DNA of 64,000 nt, taken from the NCBI GenBank assembly GCA_040506775.1, contig JBEVWC010000002.1:558001-622000 (forward strand). Direction: 5' to 3'. Source of the stretch: Thiodiazotropha sp040506775. Its GTDB lineage: Bacteria; Pseudomonadota; Gammaproteobacteria; Chromatiales; Chromatiaceae. Of the stretch, positions 8,784 to 17,566 are shown one piece after another. The notes beneath the pieces were generated by a model. The model was not told the origin of the DNA. It saw nothing but the letters and a program-made list of their open reading frames with translations, and did not search any database. Position 1 is the first letter of the stretch; every line of letters starts with the position of its first letter. A program made the position numbers and the translations under genes.

Positions 8784-11111
8784 CTATTGCCCATGTCCGG
8801 ACGCACGCTTTGCTGACGCCATCCCGCTGCAGTTCTGCCAATAGCGCCCGCGCTGCGCGCAGTGGATTTCAGGGCTGTCCAGTGGCGCACGGGGTTTGAT
8901 ATGAAACCGAATGGCACCGGACTCCGCGGTATTCAAAACTGCAGCGCCCTGGCTGCGCCAGCGTTCCACCACTTCAGCCTTGGGGAAATCGTACGGGTTT
9001 CGATAGCCGACAGAAAACAGGACCCACTCCGGCTTCACCACGTTCACCAGCGCCATGCTCGAAGAACCCGCAGATCCGTGATGCGGTGCGATAAGAATTT
9101 GTGACGCCAACTTATCGGCATGACGCTGGACCAATCTGAGTTCCGCTGGCGTTTCTATATCTCCCGGCAGCAGCACCCTCTGCTCACCGGTCTCGATCTG
9201 CAGCACGCAGGAGCGGTTGTTCGAATCGCTGAAACGATCCCCCTCGGCCGGATGCAGAATACGGAAAACCACCCCATCCCAGACCCACTGGGTACCGGAG
9301 ACACAGGCATCGGAGTCAGGCACCCGATCAACCTCGCCACTGAGCATGGAGGTGCCAGGAAAAGCGGCCCGCAAAGCCCCCACCCCACCGGCATGATCCT
9401 GATCCCCGTTACTCAGAATCATCCGGTCCACCCGCGCCACCCCCAGGGATCTCAGATAGGGCACCACCACGGCCTCCGCGGCACTGTAACCACCCACCGA
9501 TCCCGGTCCAATGTCATACAACAGGACATGCTCCCGGGTTTCCACCACACAGGCCAGACCCTGCCCAACATCCAGCAGGGTCAACCAGAATTCACCCGCA
9601 TCGGGTCGCTGGTTGGTCGTAGCCAAAAACGGCAGGCAAAACCAGATCCCCATCCAGCGACCCGGCAAGCCCCGTGGCAACAGCCACAGCAACACACCGG
9701 TCAACATCAGAATCCAGACCCAGACTCCCGTCTCAGGCCAGGCCAAGGATGCCCAGGAAAATTCGGCAAACCCATCCAACAGCCAGAAGGTCTGATTCGC
9801 GAAATAACCCAGACCGCTGTACCAATGCGCGGCCAATTGCGGGAGCAGCATCAGCGGCAGTCCGAGCAGCAATAGAGGTACCAGAACCAGACTGAACCAG
9901 GGCACCATAATCAGATTGACAATAGGAGAGATCAACGAGGCCTGTCCAAATAGCAGGAACAGAACCGGTAGCAGACCAATGCTCACTGCCCATTGAATGC
10001 GTAGCCCCTGTCGCCAACCCGAACCGGCATGAAGACGCCCTGACACAGACCACCAGATGGCCGCCACCGCCAGGAACGAGAGCCAGAATCCTGCTTGTAA
10101 TGGCGCCAGCGGATCCCACAGCACCACCAGGAACAGGGCCCATAGCAATGCCCTGCCCAGGGAGATGCGCAATCCCAGGATCAGAGCCCCCAGAACCACA
10201 CTCAGCATCAGCAACGCCCGCTGGGTAGGCAGGGAAAAACCGGCCAGGGAGGCATAACTCACAGCACTGATCAACGACAGCCAGGCCCCGGCCTTGATAC
10301 TGGGCAATCGCTGGCAGAGCTTCTCACTGCGGCGCCACAAACGGTTGCCCAGCCAAAGGCTCCAGCCTGCGACTATGCCCACATGCAGACCGGAAATCGC
10401 GATCAGGTGATTGGTGCCGGTGCGGGTGAAGACCTGCCAGTCCGAACGGGACAGACTGCGCCGGTCACCCACCACCAGAGCCTTGAACAAGGCTGCTGAA
10501 CGCAGATTGCCCGTGTATTCATCAAGCCCTGCCGCGATGGCTTGTCGAAGCCGGGTGATGACGCCATGCGCACCGGGAGGATCCAGGCGTCGGTTTTCCG
10601 GCCCGGCACGCACATAACCCCGGGCGCCGATTCCCTGGGAGAGCATCCCCTTCTCGCCATCGTAACCCACAGGGTTGTGCAATCCCCGAGGTTGCTTGAG
10701 ACGTACCTTGAAACGCCAGTTTTCTCCTGCCTGCACCGGCGTTCCGCGACCGAACCAGCTGAGCTGAACCCGTGATGCAGGGACCGGATTACCCTGTGGG
10801 TCCCGGAGTGACTGAACGTCTACCTGGAAGCGTTGCAACTGCCCCTGTATCGCCGGAAGTCCCTCTACCCGACCCTGCAGAATCAGATCCTGACCTTCGA
10901 GACCCAGCGGTAGCCACTGGGCCATTTGATGGTTTACGTGAACCAGGCTCCAGCAGGCTCCGAGCATCAGCGCAAGCATCGGGCGCAGCCATTGAATACG
11001 CCACACCAGGACCCCGGGCAGCAATACCGCACACCAGATCAGCTCCGGCAGAGTATTCAGGAGGTGGAATCCCACTGCCCCCAACACGAATCCGAACAGA
11101 ATTCCATGCAT
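8784..11111 (-). CDS. comEC: ComEC/Rec2-family DNA uptake channel
   Basis: A 775-residue inner-membrane protein that in the family moves single-stranded DNA into the cell during transformation. Order: N-terminal hydrophobic segments and an OB-like DUF4131 region, the Competence domain with the motif ISGLHVG near residue 238 and many membrane helices, then a C-terminal metallo-beta-lactamase-like domain (LLDVGQGLA, YDIGP, APHHGS). In the metal motif the usual SH.D.DH..G reads SNGDQDHAGG near residue 562, so the first His is replaced by Asn. The ATG at 11111 follows GGGAG. Its place beside exbBD and lolCD is the usual gammaproteobacterial order. Competence itself cannot be inferred from this gene alone. 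Confidence 0.93.
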   Translation of the reverse strand: MHGILFGFVLGAVGFHLLNTLPELIWCAVLLPGVLVWRIQWLRPMLALMLGACWSLVHVNHQMAQWLPLGLEGQDLILQGRVEGLPAIQGQLQRFQVDVQSLRDPQGNPVPASRVQLSWFGRGTPVQAGENWRFKVRLKQPRGLHNPVGYDGEKGMLSQGIGARGYVRAGPENRRLDPPGAHGVITRLRQAIAAGLDEYTGNLRSAALFKALVVGDRRSLSRSDWQVFTRTGTNHLIAISGLHVGIVAGWSLWLGNRLWRRSEKLCQRLPSIKAGAWLSLISAVSYASLAGFSLPTQRALLMLSVVLGALILGLRISLGRALLWALFLVVLWDPLAPLQAGFWLSFLAVAAIWWSVSGRLHAGSGWRQGLRIQWAVSIGLLPVLFLLFGQASLISPIVNLIMVPWFSLVLVPLLLLGLPLMLLPQLAAHWYSGLGYFANQTFWLLDGFAEFSWASLAWPETGVWVWILMLTGVLLWLLPRGLPGRWMGIWFCLPFLATTNQRPDAGEFWLTLLDVGQGLACVVETREHVLLYDIGPGSVGGYSAAEAVVVPYLRSLGVARVDRMILSNGDQDHAGGVGALRAAFPGTSMLSGEVDRVPDSDACVSGTQWVWDGVVFRILHPAEGDRFSDSNNRSCVLQIETGEQRVLLPGDIETPAELRLVQRHADKLASQILIAPHHGSAGSSSMALVNVVKPEWVLFSVGYRNPYDFPKAEVVERWRSQGAAVLNTAESGAIRFHIKPRAPLDSPEIHCAQRGRYWQNCSGMASAKRASGHGQ

Positions 11112-11321
11112 GACATCTCCCTGTCACTGTCAATCCCTGATGATCTATTATACTTATCCCAACCTGTGACGATTTGGCGCTGGAATCGTACTCCGTAGAG
11201 AGGTCTTCTGAGTTAAACCCCTAAACAACATCGGGATAATTGGTCAATTCTGGTGTACCATGCGGTCGCGCTTCACGTCTCATTCACGCCGATTATTACT
11301 GGACCGGTCAACGAACCACTC

Positions 11322-11870
11322 ATGCCGAAAAGACTGATCAAACGCTGGTTACCTCATCATGATGTGGTGAGGAATCATAAGTATCTGCAAGTCTTCGGCG
11401 ACCTGTTACACGACCCCAATCTATGGCACCTGAACCGGCACTCCGCATCCGGGGCCTTCGCGGTGGGGCTGTTCATGGCGTTCGTACCGCTACCGTTTCA
11501 GATGGTCCTGGCGGCCGGTGCGGCCATCATCTTCCGGGTCAATCTGCCGATCTCGGTCTGCCTGGTGTGGATCACCAATCCAATCACCATTCCACCCATT
11601 CTGCTGTTTGCCTATATGGTCGGCACCTGGGTCGTCGGACATCCCGCGAACAGTCCGCCCGTGGAGTTCAGCATGGAATGGCTGCACAACGGAGGCCTGG
11701 AAGGCATCTGGCTGCCCCTGCTGGTCGGCTGCGGCATCTGTGCCGTGGTAGCCGCAGTGCTCGGATACAGTCTGATTTTATGGCTCTGGCGCTGGCGGGC
11801 GATCGAGAAATGGAAAAGCCGCCGGCAGAGCAAGAAGGCGGTGAAACCGCCCTCAACACCCACCGCATAA
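11322..11870 (+). CDS. DUF2062 membrane protein
   Basis: A 182-residue protein of the DUF2062 family, which starts with the typical MPKRLIKRWLP. It has three or four membrane helices, with the conserved FAVGLFMAFVP, W.TNPITIPP and a basic C-terminal tail. Function is unknown; homologues lie near lolCDE and comEC in pseudomonads and relatives. I start at the ATG at 11322 because the family begins there. The frame opens 69 bases earlier, but those extra residues match nothing. It is divergent from comEC and convergent with lolD. Confidence 0.88.
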   Translation: MPKRLIKRWLPHHDVVRNHKYLQVFGDLLHDPNLWHLNRHSASGAFAVGLFMAFVPLPFQMVLAAGAAIIFRVNLPISVCLVWITNPITIPPILLFAYMVGTWVVGHPANSPPVEFSMEWLHNGGLEGIWLPLLVGCGICAVVAAVLGYSLILWLWRWRAIEKWKSRRQSKKAVKPPSTPTA

Positions 11871-11950
11871 CATGACCTGCAGTAAAGTCATTCCGCTCAG
11901 CAAATCGAGCGCAGCTGGCGACGGGCGCTAAACACGCAAAGTATTCCTGA

Positions 11951-11971
11951 TTCCCACACTCTGCGTGGGAA
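11951..11971. repeat. Palindrome family copy 1 (TTCCCAC...GTGGGAA)
   Basis: A 7-base-pair stem with loop ACTCTGC, lying between the convergent ends of the DUF2062 gene and lolD. It is the most decayed of three related palindromes in the window (others at 26361 and 37189). Confidence 0.6.
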
Positions 11972-12018
11972 CCCATACCTGAACCCTAGGACATTGCCCC
12001 GGCCTGATACGCTCGCAT

Positions 12019-12708
12019 TTACTCGAGATTTTCCAGTTTGCCGTCCACCAGAGTCAGGGTCCTGTCCATTCGCCTGGCCAGTTCCACATCGTGGGTTACG
12101 ATGATGAAACTGATTCGCCGTTCGGTATTCAACTCGAGCATGAGTTCGTAGACCTGTTCCGCGGTCTTGCGATCCAGGTTGCCGGTCGGCTCATCCGCCA
12201 GTACACAGGTGGGATGATGCACCATGGCCCGAGCCAGCGCTGCCCTCTGACGTTCCCCTCCTGAAAGTTCATTGGGTTTGTGACCCACGCGCTGTTCCAG
12301 ACCGACCCGCGACAGCATCTCGGTGGCCCGGGTCTTCGCTTCGGCAACTGGGCGACCTCCGATCAACAGAGGCATCGCCACATTTTCCAGAGCGGTGAAC
12401 TCCGGCAACAGGTGATGAAACTGGTAGACGAATCCCAGGTTTCGGTTCCGCAACCGGCCCTTGTCCCGCTCGTTGAGGGTTAACAGATCCTGCCCGTTTA
12501 GGACAACCTGACCAGAGTCCGGCCTGTCGAGCCCCCCCAGGCAGTGCAACAGGGTGCTTTTGCCGGAACCGGAAGCGCCCACGATGGCAATCCGCTCCCC
12601 AGCGGCAACCCGTAGATCCACACCTTGCAGCACCTCGACCCGGAGATCGCCCTGGGAGAAGGTGCGCACCAGCCCGTTCGCCTCGAGCACCAGGCTCTGA
12701 TCATTCAT
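12019..12708 (-). CDS. lolD: Lipoprotein-releasing ABC transporter ATPase
   Basis: LolD powers release of outer-membrane lipoproteins from the inner membrane to LolA. The 229 residues hold Walker A GASGSGKST (about 40-48), Q-loop VYQFHHLLPEF, which carries the LolD-type 'FHHLLPEF' sequence, signature LSGGERQRAALARA, Walker B VLADEPTGNLD and switch His in VTHD. The start overlaps the lolC stop by 8 bases, so the two are translated together. The partner membrane protein is the single LolC/E-like gene at 12701. Confidence 0.96.
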   Translation of the reverse strand: MNDQSLVLEANGLVRTFSQGDLRVEVLQGVDLRVAAGERIAIVGASGSGKSTLLHCLGGLDRPDSGQVVLNGQDLLTLNERDKGRLRNRNLGFVYQFHHLLPEFTALENVAMPLLIGGRPVAEAKTRATEMLSRVGLEQRVGHKPNELSGGERQRAALARAMVHHPTCVLADEPTGNLDRKTAEQVYELMLELNTERRISFIIVTHDVELARRMDRTLTLVDGKLENLE

Positions 12709-13948
12709 AACGCAACGCCTCGGCCGGATGGGTACGTGAGGCCTTCCAGGCAGGATAGAGCGTCGCCAGCAGGGTGATCAGCAAGGCCATACCTCCGATG
12801 AACAGCACATCGTTGATCTGTGGATCCGACGGCAGCTTGGTGATGTAGTAGATACTCGGATCAAGGAAATCGACCTTGAAGGTGGTTTCGATCCAGCTGA
12901 CGATCTCCTCCACCCGGTAGGCCAGCAACACCCCGCCAATCATACCCAGCAGATTGCCCACCACACCGATGGTCGCACCCTGAACCATAAAGATCCCCAT
13001 GATCGATTTCGGTGAAGCGCCCAGGGTCCTGAGAATGGCGATATCGGACTGTTTGTCAGTAACGACCATGACCATTGTGGATACGATATTGAAGGCCGCA
13101 ACCGCGACAATCAGGGAAAGGATGATGGTCATCATGCGTTTTTCTGTACGCAGTGCGGCGAAAAAATTCCGGTGCTGCATGGTCCAGTCGCTGATCCGGT
13201 AGTACCCGCCCATCTTCAGGGCGAGTTCCCGGGAGACCTGGGGCGCCAGGTAGAGATCGTCCAGTTTCAGGCGCACACCGGTCACACCGTTCTCAAGGCG
13301 CATCAGTTTGGCCGCATCGTCGATGTGCAGAATCGCCACGCCGCGATCATATTCACCCATCCCCACCTGGAAGATGCCACCCACCGTCAGGCGCTTGAGC
13401 CGGGGCAGGATGCCCGCGGGCGTGACGTTCACCTGGGGTGTCACCAGGGTCACCTTGTCCCCTACTCCGACCCCCAGCACGGTGGCCAGCTCACGCCCGA
13501 GTATGATGTTGAAGGCTCCGGATTCGAGACTTTCGATGGAGCCCTGCTTGATGTCGCGCACCACGTCCGAGACATCACCCTCACGCTCGGGAAGAATTCC
13601 CCGCAACAGTACCCCGCTGACTTTCTGTCCGCTGATCAGCATGCCCTGTCCTTCCACATAGGGCGCCTCACCGATCACATGCTTGAATTTGGAAGCCTCT
13701 GCCATGACCGATTCCCAATCGGTCAATTCCCCGCTGACCCCCGAAATGGTGGCATGAGAAGCCATACCGAGAATCCGTTCACGGACTTCCTTGTGAAACC
13801 CGTTCATAACTGACAGAACGACGATCAGTGCCACCACACCCAGCATGATGCCGAGCATGGAGATCATGGAAATAAAGGAGATGAAGTGGTTCCTGCGTTT
13901 GGCCCGTGTGTAGCGCAGGCCCACGTAGAGTTCAAGTGGTTTGAACAT
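12701..13948 (-). CDS. lolC: Lipoprotein-releasing ABC transporter permease, LolC/LolE family
   Basis: A 415-residue inner-membrane protein with the LolC/E layout: an N-terminal helix preceded by LYVGLRYTRAKRRNHFISFIS, a large periplasmic domain (about 50-270), then three C-terminal helices (about 270-290, 315-345, 375-395). It captures lipoproteins for LolD-driven release. Only one LolC/E-type gene is present next to lolD, so either it acts as a homodimer (as LolF-type systems do) or the second subunit is elsewhere. No clear ribosome site precedes the ATG at 13948. Confidence 0.94.
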   Translation of the reverse strand: MFKPLELYVGLRYTRAKRRNHFISFISMISMLGIMLGVVALIVVLSVMNGFHKEVRERILGMASHATISGVSGELTDWESVMAEASKFKHVIGEAPYVEGQGMLISGQKVSGVLLRGILPEREGDVSDVVRDIKQGSIESLESGAFNIILGRELATVLGVGVGDKVTLVTPQVNVTPAGILPRLKRLTVGGIFQVGMGEYDRGVAILHIDDAAKLMRLENGVTGVRLKLDDLYLAPQVSRELALKMGGYYRISDWTMQHRNFFAALRTEKRMMTIILSLIVAVAAFNIVSTMVMVVTDKQSDIAILRTLGASPKSIMGIFMVQGATIGVVGNLLGMIGGVLLAYRVEEIVSWIETTFKVDFLDPSIYYITKLPSDPQINDVLFIGGMALLITLLATLYPAWKASRTHPAEALRYE

Positions 13949-14174
13949 AGGGAGGTATTAAACCATAGTGTGTTACGTCAACCGCATAGACTAACAGAAA
14001 AGCGCGCCATGGGGTCTGCCCGCTGTAGCCTCGAAATCGCATTTTTGTGGGCTGCATCCGTCTTTGGGATGTTCCTGCCAGACGTGAATCTAGGGAAATA
14101 AATGCTCATGCTTTCCTATAGTTAGAGAAGAGTGCTATATTGCTTTTTGAAGAGACAAATTCGGAGTTGCTCAG

Positions 14175-14468
14175 ATGACCTTTCGCTTCACAACCCTTTC
14201 CGCTGCCCTGCTCCTGAGCCTGAGCGCCCAGGTTGCCACCGCCGATGTCCTGCTGATCGATTCCATCGATTCCTATCCCATCAACAGCGAAGAGGGTGTG
14301 CCCCGGCCCACTCGCGCCATGACCATGGACCAGGTACAGAAGCGGTTCGGCGAGCCGCTCACCGCTCACCCCAGTGTCGGCGATCCGCCCATCACCCGCT
14401 GGGATTATCCCAGTTACTCGGTGTTTTTCGAATACAACCACGTACTGACCTCTGTGATGCATCGATGA
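14175..14468 (+). CDS. Small exported protein of unknown function
   Basis: A 97-residue protein with a signal peptide (about 1-23, cut near ATA-DVLLID), so probably periplasmic. The rest has a conserved-looking core: MTMDQVQKRFGEP, PSVGDPPITRWDYPSY and VFFEYNHVLTSV. I recognise this as a conserved gammaproteobacterial hypothetical family that resembles the SmpA/OmlA (BamE-like) fold in the 'RFGEP' part, but no function is established. The ATG has GGAG eight bases upstream. It stands alone between lolC and the trpD2-like gene. Confidence 0.8.
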   Translation: MTFRFTTLSAALLLSLSAQVATADVLLIDSIDSYPINSEEGVPRPTRAMTMDQVQKRFGEPLTAHPSVGDPPITRWDYPSYSVFFEYNHVLTSVMHR

Positions 14469-14513
14469 ACTGAAGGTTCCCAGTTCCACCTGAAAACCCT
14501 GACACCCCTATTC

Positions 14514-14541
14514 TTGACAATTTTACTCAGTTATTTATACT
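14514..14541 (+). promoter_or_regulatory. Near-consensus sigma-70 promoter for the TrpD2-like gene
   Basis: TTGACA at 14514-14519 and TATACT at 14536-14541 are separated by 16 bases. The expected transcript start near 14549 leaves a leader of about 100 bases before the ATG at 14646. Confidence 0.7.
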
Positions 14542-14645
14542 GCCCGGCAAAACGACCACCGAGCCTGCCGTCATCGGCACACCAGTGCCATCACAGATAG
14601 GCTGGCCGGTTTCCTCAAAGTCATAGCGACACCAGGTAGTACAAG

Positions 14646-15752
14646 ATGACCAACCAGATGACCTCCTCCGCTCTGATGCACTCGATCATCCAGCGCATCG
14701 CCACCGGCCCGGAACTGAGTAAAGACATTACCCTGGATGAGGCCCGTGAGGGCATGCAGGCCGTATTACGCGGCGAGATCGATGATGTTCAGACCGCGAT
14801 ATTTCTCATCGCACTGCGCATGAAACGGGAAACCGACGAGGAAAACAAAGGCGTCCTGGAAGCCATCCTGAAGAATTCTGAAAGCCGTCAGGCCGATGTG
14901 GATGAACTGGTCTCCCTGGTCGATCCCTATGACGGCATGAACCGCAACCTGCCCATCGCACCGATGATCCCACTGGTTCTGGCCGCCTGTGGTCTTCCCT
15001 GCGTCAGCCATGGACTGGACGCTGTGGGACCGAAGTTCGGAGTCACCCATCGGCATGTGCTTCAGGCAGCCGGGGTTGACGTGGACATCTCTCTGGACCA
15101 GGCCCGGTCGCGTCTCGAAAATCCGGACCTGGGCTGGGCCTATGTGGATCAGAAGACCTTCTGTCCCGGGCTGCACGACCTGACCGGGTTACGCCAACGG
15201 ATCATCAAACGCCAGGTCATCACCACGGTTGAGGTGTTGGCCAAACCTCTGACCGCCAAACACAAGACCCATCTGGTAACCGGCTACGTGCATAAACCCT
15301 ACCCCGCCAAGTATGCATCCCTGGCCCGCTTTGCAGGTTTCGAGGGGTGTCTGCTGGTGCGTGGCACGGAAGGCGGCGTAATCCCATCCCTGAGGCAGCC
15401 CGGGATGATTTTCCGCTACGATAACGGAGGCGAAGAGCAGCCGGTGGAGATCAGTCCCGAGTCCCTGGCCATCAATCAGCCGGTGCGTGCCGTGCCACTG
15501 CCTGAAGCGGCCGGCGCCGACCCGAACGGTGACGAGATCGCACGCATCACGGATGTACGCCAGGCCGCGAAATCGGCTGCTGACACAGGCTTAAGTGCCC
15601 TGAGAGGTGAGCCGGGACCCGCCTACGACTCACTGCTCTACGCCAGTGCCTTGATATTGTGGCATTGCGGACGCGAACAAACATTGACTGACGCCGCGGC
15701 CCGGGTACGCCAGGTACTCGATTCCGGTGAAGCCGCCAAGCGGCTCGGATAA
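14646..15752 (+). CDS. TrpD2-like glycosyltransferase-family protein
   Basis: A 368-residue member of the nucleoside phosphoribosyltransferase fold, related to anthranilate phosphoribosyltransferase. The N-terminal helical domain (about 1-85) has LTLDEAREGMQAVLRGE-like sequence and ALRMKRET, and the C-terminal domain has GPKFGVTH and VLVRGTEGGVIPS. It lacks the GTGGD phosphate-binding motif of true TrpD and reads SHGLDAVG there. That places it with the TrpD2/YbiB group, members of which bind nucleic acid rather than make tryptophan. The absence of other trp genes nearby fits. The Rieske gene follows after four bases and probably shares its transcript. Confidence 0.8.
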   Translation: MTNQMTSSALMHSIIQRIATGPELSKDITLDEAREGMQAVLRGEIDDVQTAIFLIALRMKRETDEENKGVLEAILKNSESRQADVDELVSLVDPYDGMNRNLPIAPMIPLVLAACGLPCVSHGLDAVGPKFGVTHRHVLQAAGVDVDISLDQARSRLENPDLGWAYVDQKTFCPGLHDLTGLRQRIIKRQVITTVEVLAKPLTAKHKTHLVTGYVHKPYPAKYASLARFAGFEGCLLVRGTEGGVIPSLRQPGMIFRYDNGGEEQPVEISPESLAINQPVRAVPLPEAAGADPNGDEIARITDVRQAAKSAADTGLSALRGEPGPAYDSLLYASALILWHCGREQTLTDAAARVRQVLDSGEAAKRLG

Positions 15753-15756
15753 CCCT

Positions 15757-16074
15757 ATGGACGAACAATGGATCGTAGTCGCGCAGCGGGATGAAATCCC
15801 GGAAGGCGCCATGAAACGCGTGGAAATCGATGGGCAGCGTTACCTGGTGATCCTGAGTGAGGGGAACTGGTACGCAGTCGACGATCAGTGCAGCCATGAG
15901 GATGTCTCCCTCTACCTGGGCTGTGTCCATGGCGACCATATCAAATGCTCCCTGCATGGAAGCCGTTTCAGTTTGAAAACCGGAGCACCTCTGGAGGAAC
16001 CCGCCACGGACCCGATTGGAACCTACCCGGTGAAGGTCGAGGACGACAAGGTCATGATACAGGCCAAGAATTAG
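15757..16074 (+). CDS. Rieske [2Fe-2S] ferredoxin-like protein
   Basis: A 105-residue single-domain Rieske protein with both cluster motifs: C-S-H near residue 47 and C-S-L-H-G near residue 66. It has no signal peptide and should be cytoplasmic, as in the NirD/BphA3-type ferredoxins. It presumably carries electrons to a reductase or oxygenase, which is not encoded beside it. The ATG at 15757 is only four bases after the stop of the TrpD2-like gene, so the two form a unit. Confidence 0.9.
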   Translation: MDEQWIVVAQRDEIPEGAMKRVEIDGQRYLVILSEGNWYAVDDQCSHEDVSLYLGCVHGDHIKCSLHGSRFSLKTGAPLEEPATDPIGTYPVKVEDDKVMIQAKN

Positions 16075-16092
16075 TCACAAGCCTGGCTTTTG

Positions 16093-16106
16093 GTGATCCA
16101 GATCAA
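16093..16106 (+). promoter_or_regulatory. Candidate FNR/ANR-type site
   Basis: GTGAT-CCAG-ATCAA matches 9 of 10 fixed bases of the FNR consensus TTGAT-N4-ATCAA. Its centre lies about 62 bases before the start expected from the TATATT at 16150-16155, a normal class I spacing, and the -35 there is poor, as at activated promoters. Downstream are the 46-residue mini-protein and ccmABCDEFGHI. Confidence 0.4.
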
Positions 16107-16258
16107 AAATCATATGCTTCCCATACTAGCGATACGCGGACAATTCCTATATATTGCGCACCTAGTTTACGAGCCCATTCCTGTGGGCGGTAAAGCATAA
16201 CAACGGCCCATTGAAGGCATATCATTTCACCACCAAACATGTTCCGGGGAGATAACCG

Positions 16259-16399
16259 GTGAAATATCTGTTCGTCCTGGCGATAGCATTCTGTATGACT
16301 CTCATTTGGCAGACATCCAACATCGCGGAGCGAACCCCCAACCTTCAGAGTTACGAGCAGGAACAGATCATCATCAGAACGCCGCCCCAGGCTACCTGA
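16259..16399 (+). CDS. 46-residue single-helix membrane mini-protein
   Basis: A GTG at 16259 opens a 46-codon frame ending at TGA 16397-16399. GGGGAG sits seven bases upstream, one of the best ribosome sites in the window. The peptide begins MKYLFVLAIAFCMTLIW, a single membrane helix or an uncleaved signal anchor. A polar tail of about 28 residues follows, rich in Gln, Glu, Thr and Pro. No family is recognised. It lies between the Rieske gene and ccmA, behind the FNR-like site at 16093, and may be a small subunit or regulator of a membrane redox complex; that role is inference. Confidence 0.55.
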   Translation: MKYLFVLAIAFCMTLIWQTSNIAERTPNLQSYEQEQIIIRTPPQAT

Positions 16400-16903
16400 T
16401 TCACTCCCAATACGTTTCCGGAACCTCCCGGATTCCCCGATACTGAGTCAACGCCTCGTACTGACTCAGCAAGGACCTATCGCACCAAACTCCGCTGTTA
16501 CGCCACAAACATGAGAACCCGATCATGTTTTAACCGGTCGTATGCCAGTCATCGATGAATCATTCCTGAAACGCCAAGTCATATTTGGGAATTATCGCCC
16601 ATTATTCTCCGGACATTTGTTGCATAATCCGGGTGGCGCGGTAGGGAAATACGGGTTGTGAGTGCCACACCGGATCAGGTATGGTTGCAGGGTTTTAGTT
16701 GGCAGGAACCATGCCTGCCCGGCGACGGTCGCAACAGATATCCGGTTCAACGCTGAAGACATCGCGGCATCCGCCCGGATTCTTTGCACGAGCGCCCTGC
16801 CGGTCTCGGAGCAACCCAAGACAATCGACAATAATTACAAATAATTCAGATAGTTGAAATTATAAATCCCGGCCGCCAAACAGAGACAAAGAACGACCAT
16901 AAA

Positions 16904-17566
16904 GTGACTCCCGAAACCACAGCTGTACCACCACCGAAAACCGGCCTGTTCGAAGCACGATCACTCTCCTGCATCCGTGACGATCGCCTGCTGTTCGAAT
17001 CCCTGGACTTTGGCATCAATCCTGGTCAGGCCTTAGTGTTGGAGGGTCGCAATGGGAGTGGCAAAACCTCACTGTTGCGGATCCTGAGCGGTATCCGCCT
17101 GCCGGAATCGGGACAGGTGCTGTGGGATGGCAAGGACATTTTCCGCCTCGGTCCGGAGTTCCATGAGCATATCGCCTACCTGGGCCACAAGGACGGTTCA
17201 AAACTGGACCTGACCCCGTTGGAGAACCTGCGTATCGCGCGGGGCCTGGGAAAGGCCCGGGAAGACATCAGCCTGGAGGAGGCCCTGGACCAGGTCGGGC
17301 TGTTCGGCTTCGAGGATGTGCCGACCCGGAACATGTCCGCCGGTCAGCAGCGCCGACTCGCAATCGCCCGGCTGCTGGTTACGGATGCCCGCCTGTGGAT
17401 CCTCGACGAACCTTTCACCTCCCTGGACCGCAAAGGTATCGAGCACATGGAGCGGCTGTTTGAAGCCCACCTCAACCGAGGCGGCATGGCGGCCATGACG
17501 ACCCATCACAGAATCGGATTCAAGGAAGAGGTCCAACTAATACGTATCAACCTGTCCGAACGATGA
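16904..17566 (+). CDS. ccmA: Haem exporter ATPase CcmA
   Basis: CcmA is the ATPase of CcmABCD, which releases holo-CcmE in System I cytochrome c maturation. The 220 residues have Walker A GRNGSGKT (48-55), signature MSAGQQRRLAIAR, Walker B LWILDEPFTSLD and the His switch in TTHH. The start is GTG at 16904 with no strong ribosome site, and the first 15 or so residues go beyond the usual family N-terminus. It is the first of nine tightly spaced ccm genes; ccmB starts within its stop codon (ATGA). Confidence 0.95.
   Translation: MTPETTAVPPPKTGLFEARSLSCIRDDRLLFESLDFGINPGQALVLEGRNGSGKTSLLRILSGIRLPESGQVLWDGKDIFRLGPEFHEHIAYLGHKDGSKLDLTPLENLRIARGLGKAREDISLEEALDQVGLFGFEDVPTRNMSAGQQRRLAIARLLVTDARLWILDEPFTSLDRKGIEHMERLFEAHLNRGGMAAMTTHHRIGFKEEVQLIRINLSER

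Larger units (their letters stand above)
16075..16903. other. Intergenic stretch before ccmA
   Basis: It holds an FNR-like site (16093), a possible -10 (TATATT, 16150-16155), and a 46-codon gene (16259-16399). From 16400 to 16903 I see no supported gene or clear promoter; a 39-codon frame at 16542-16661 lacks a ribosome site. The last 70 bases before ccmA are AT-rich. Confidence 0.5.

Noticed and set aside
8609..8917. A 102-codon minus-strand frame overlapping the end of comEC
   Set aside because: Arg/Gly-rich, overlapping comEC out of frame, no ribosome site or family.
16542..16661. A 39-codon frame before ccmA
   Set aside because: No ribosome site and no helix or motif, unlike the mini-gene at 16259.
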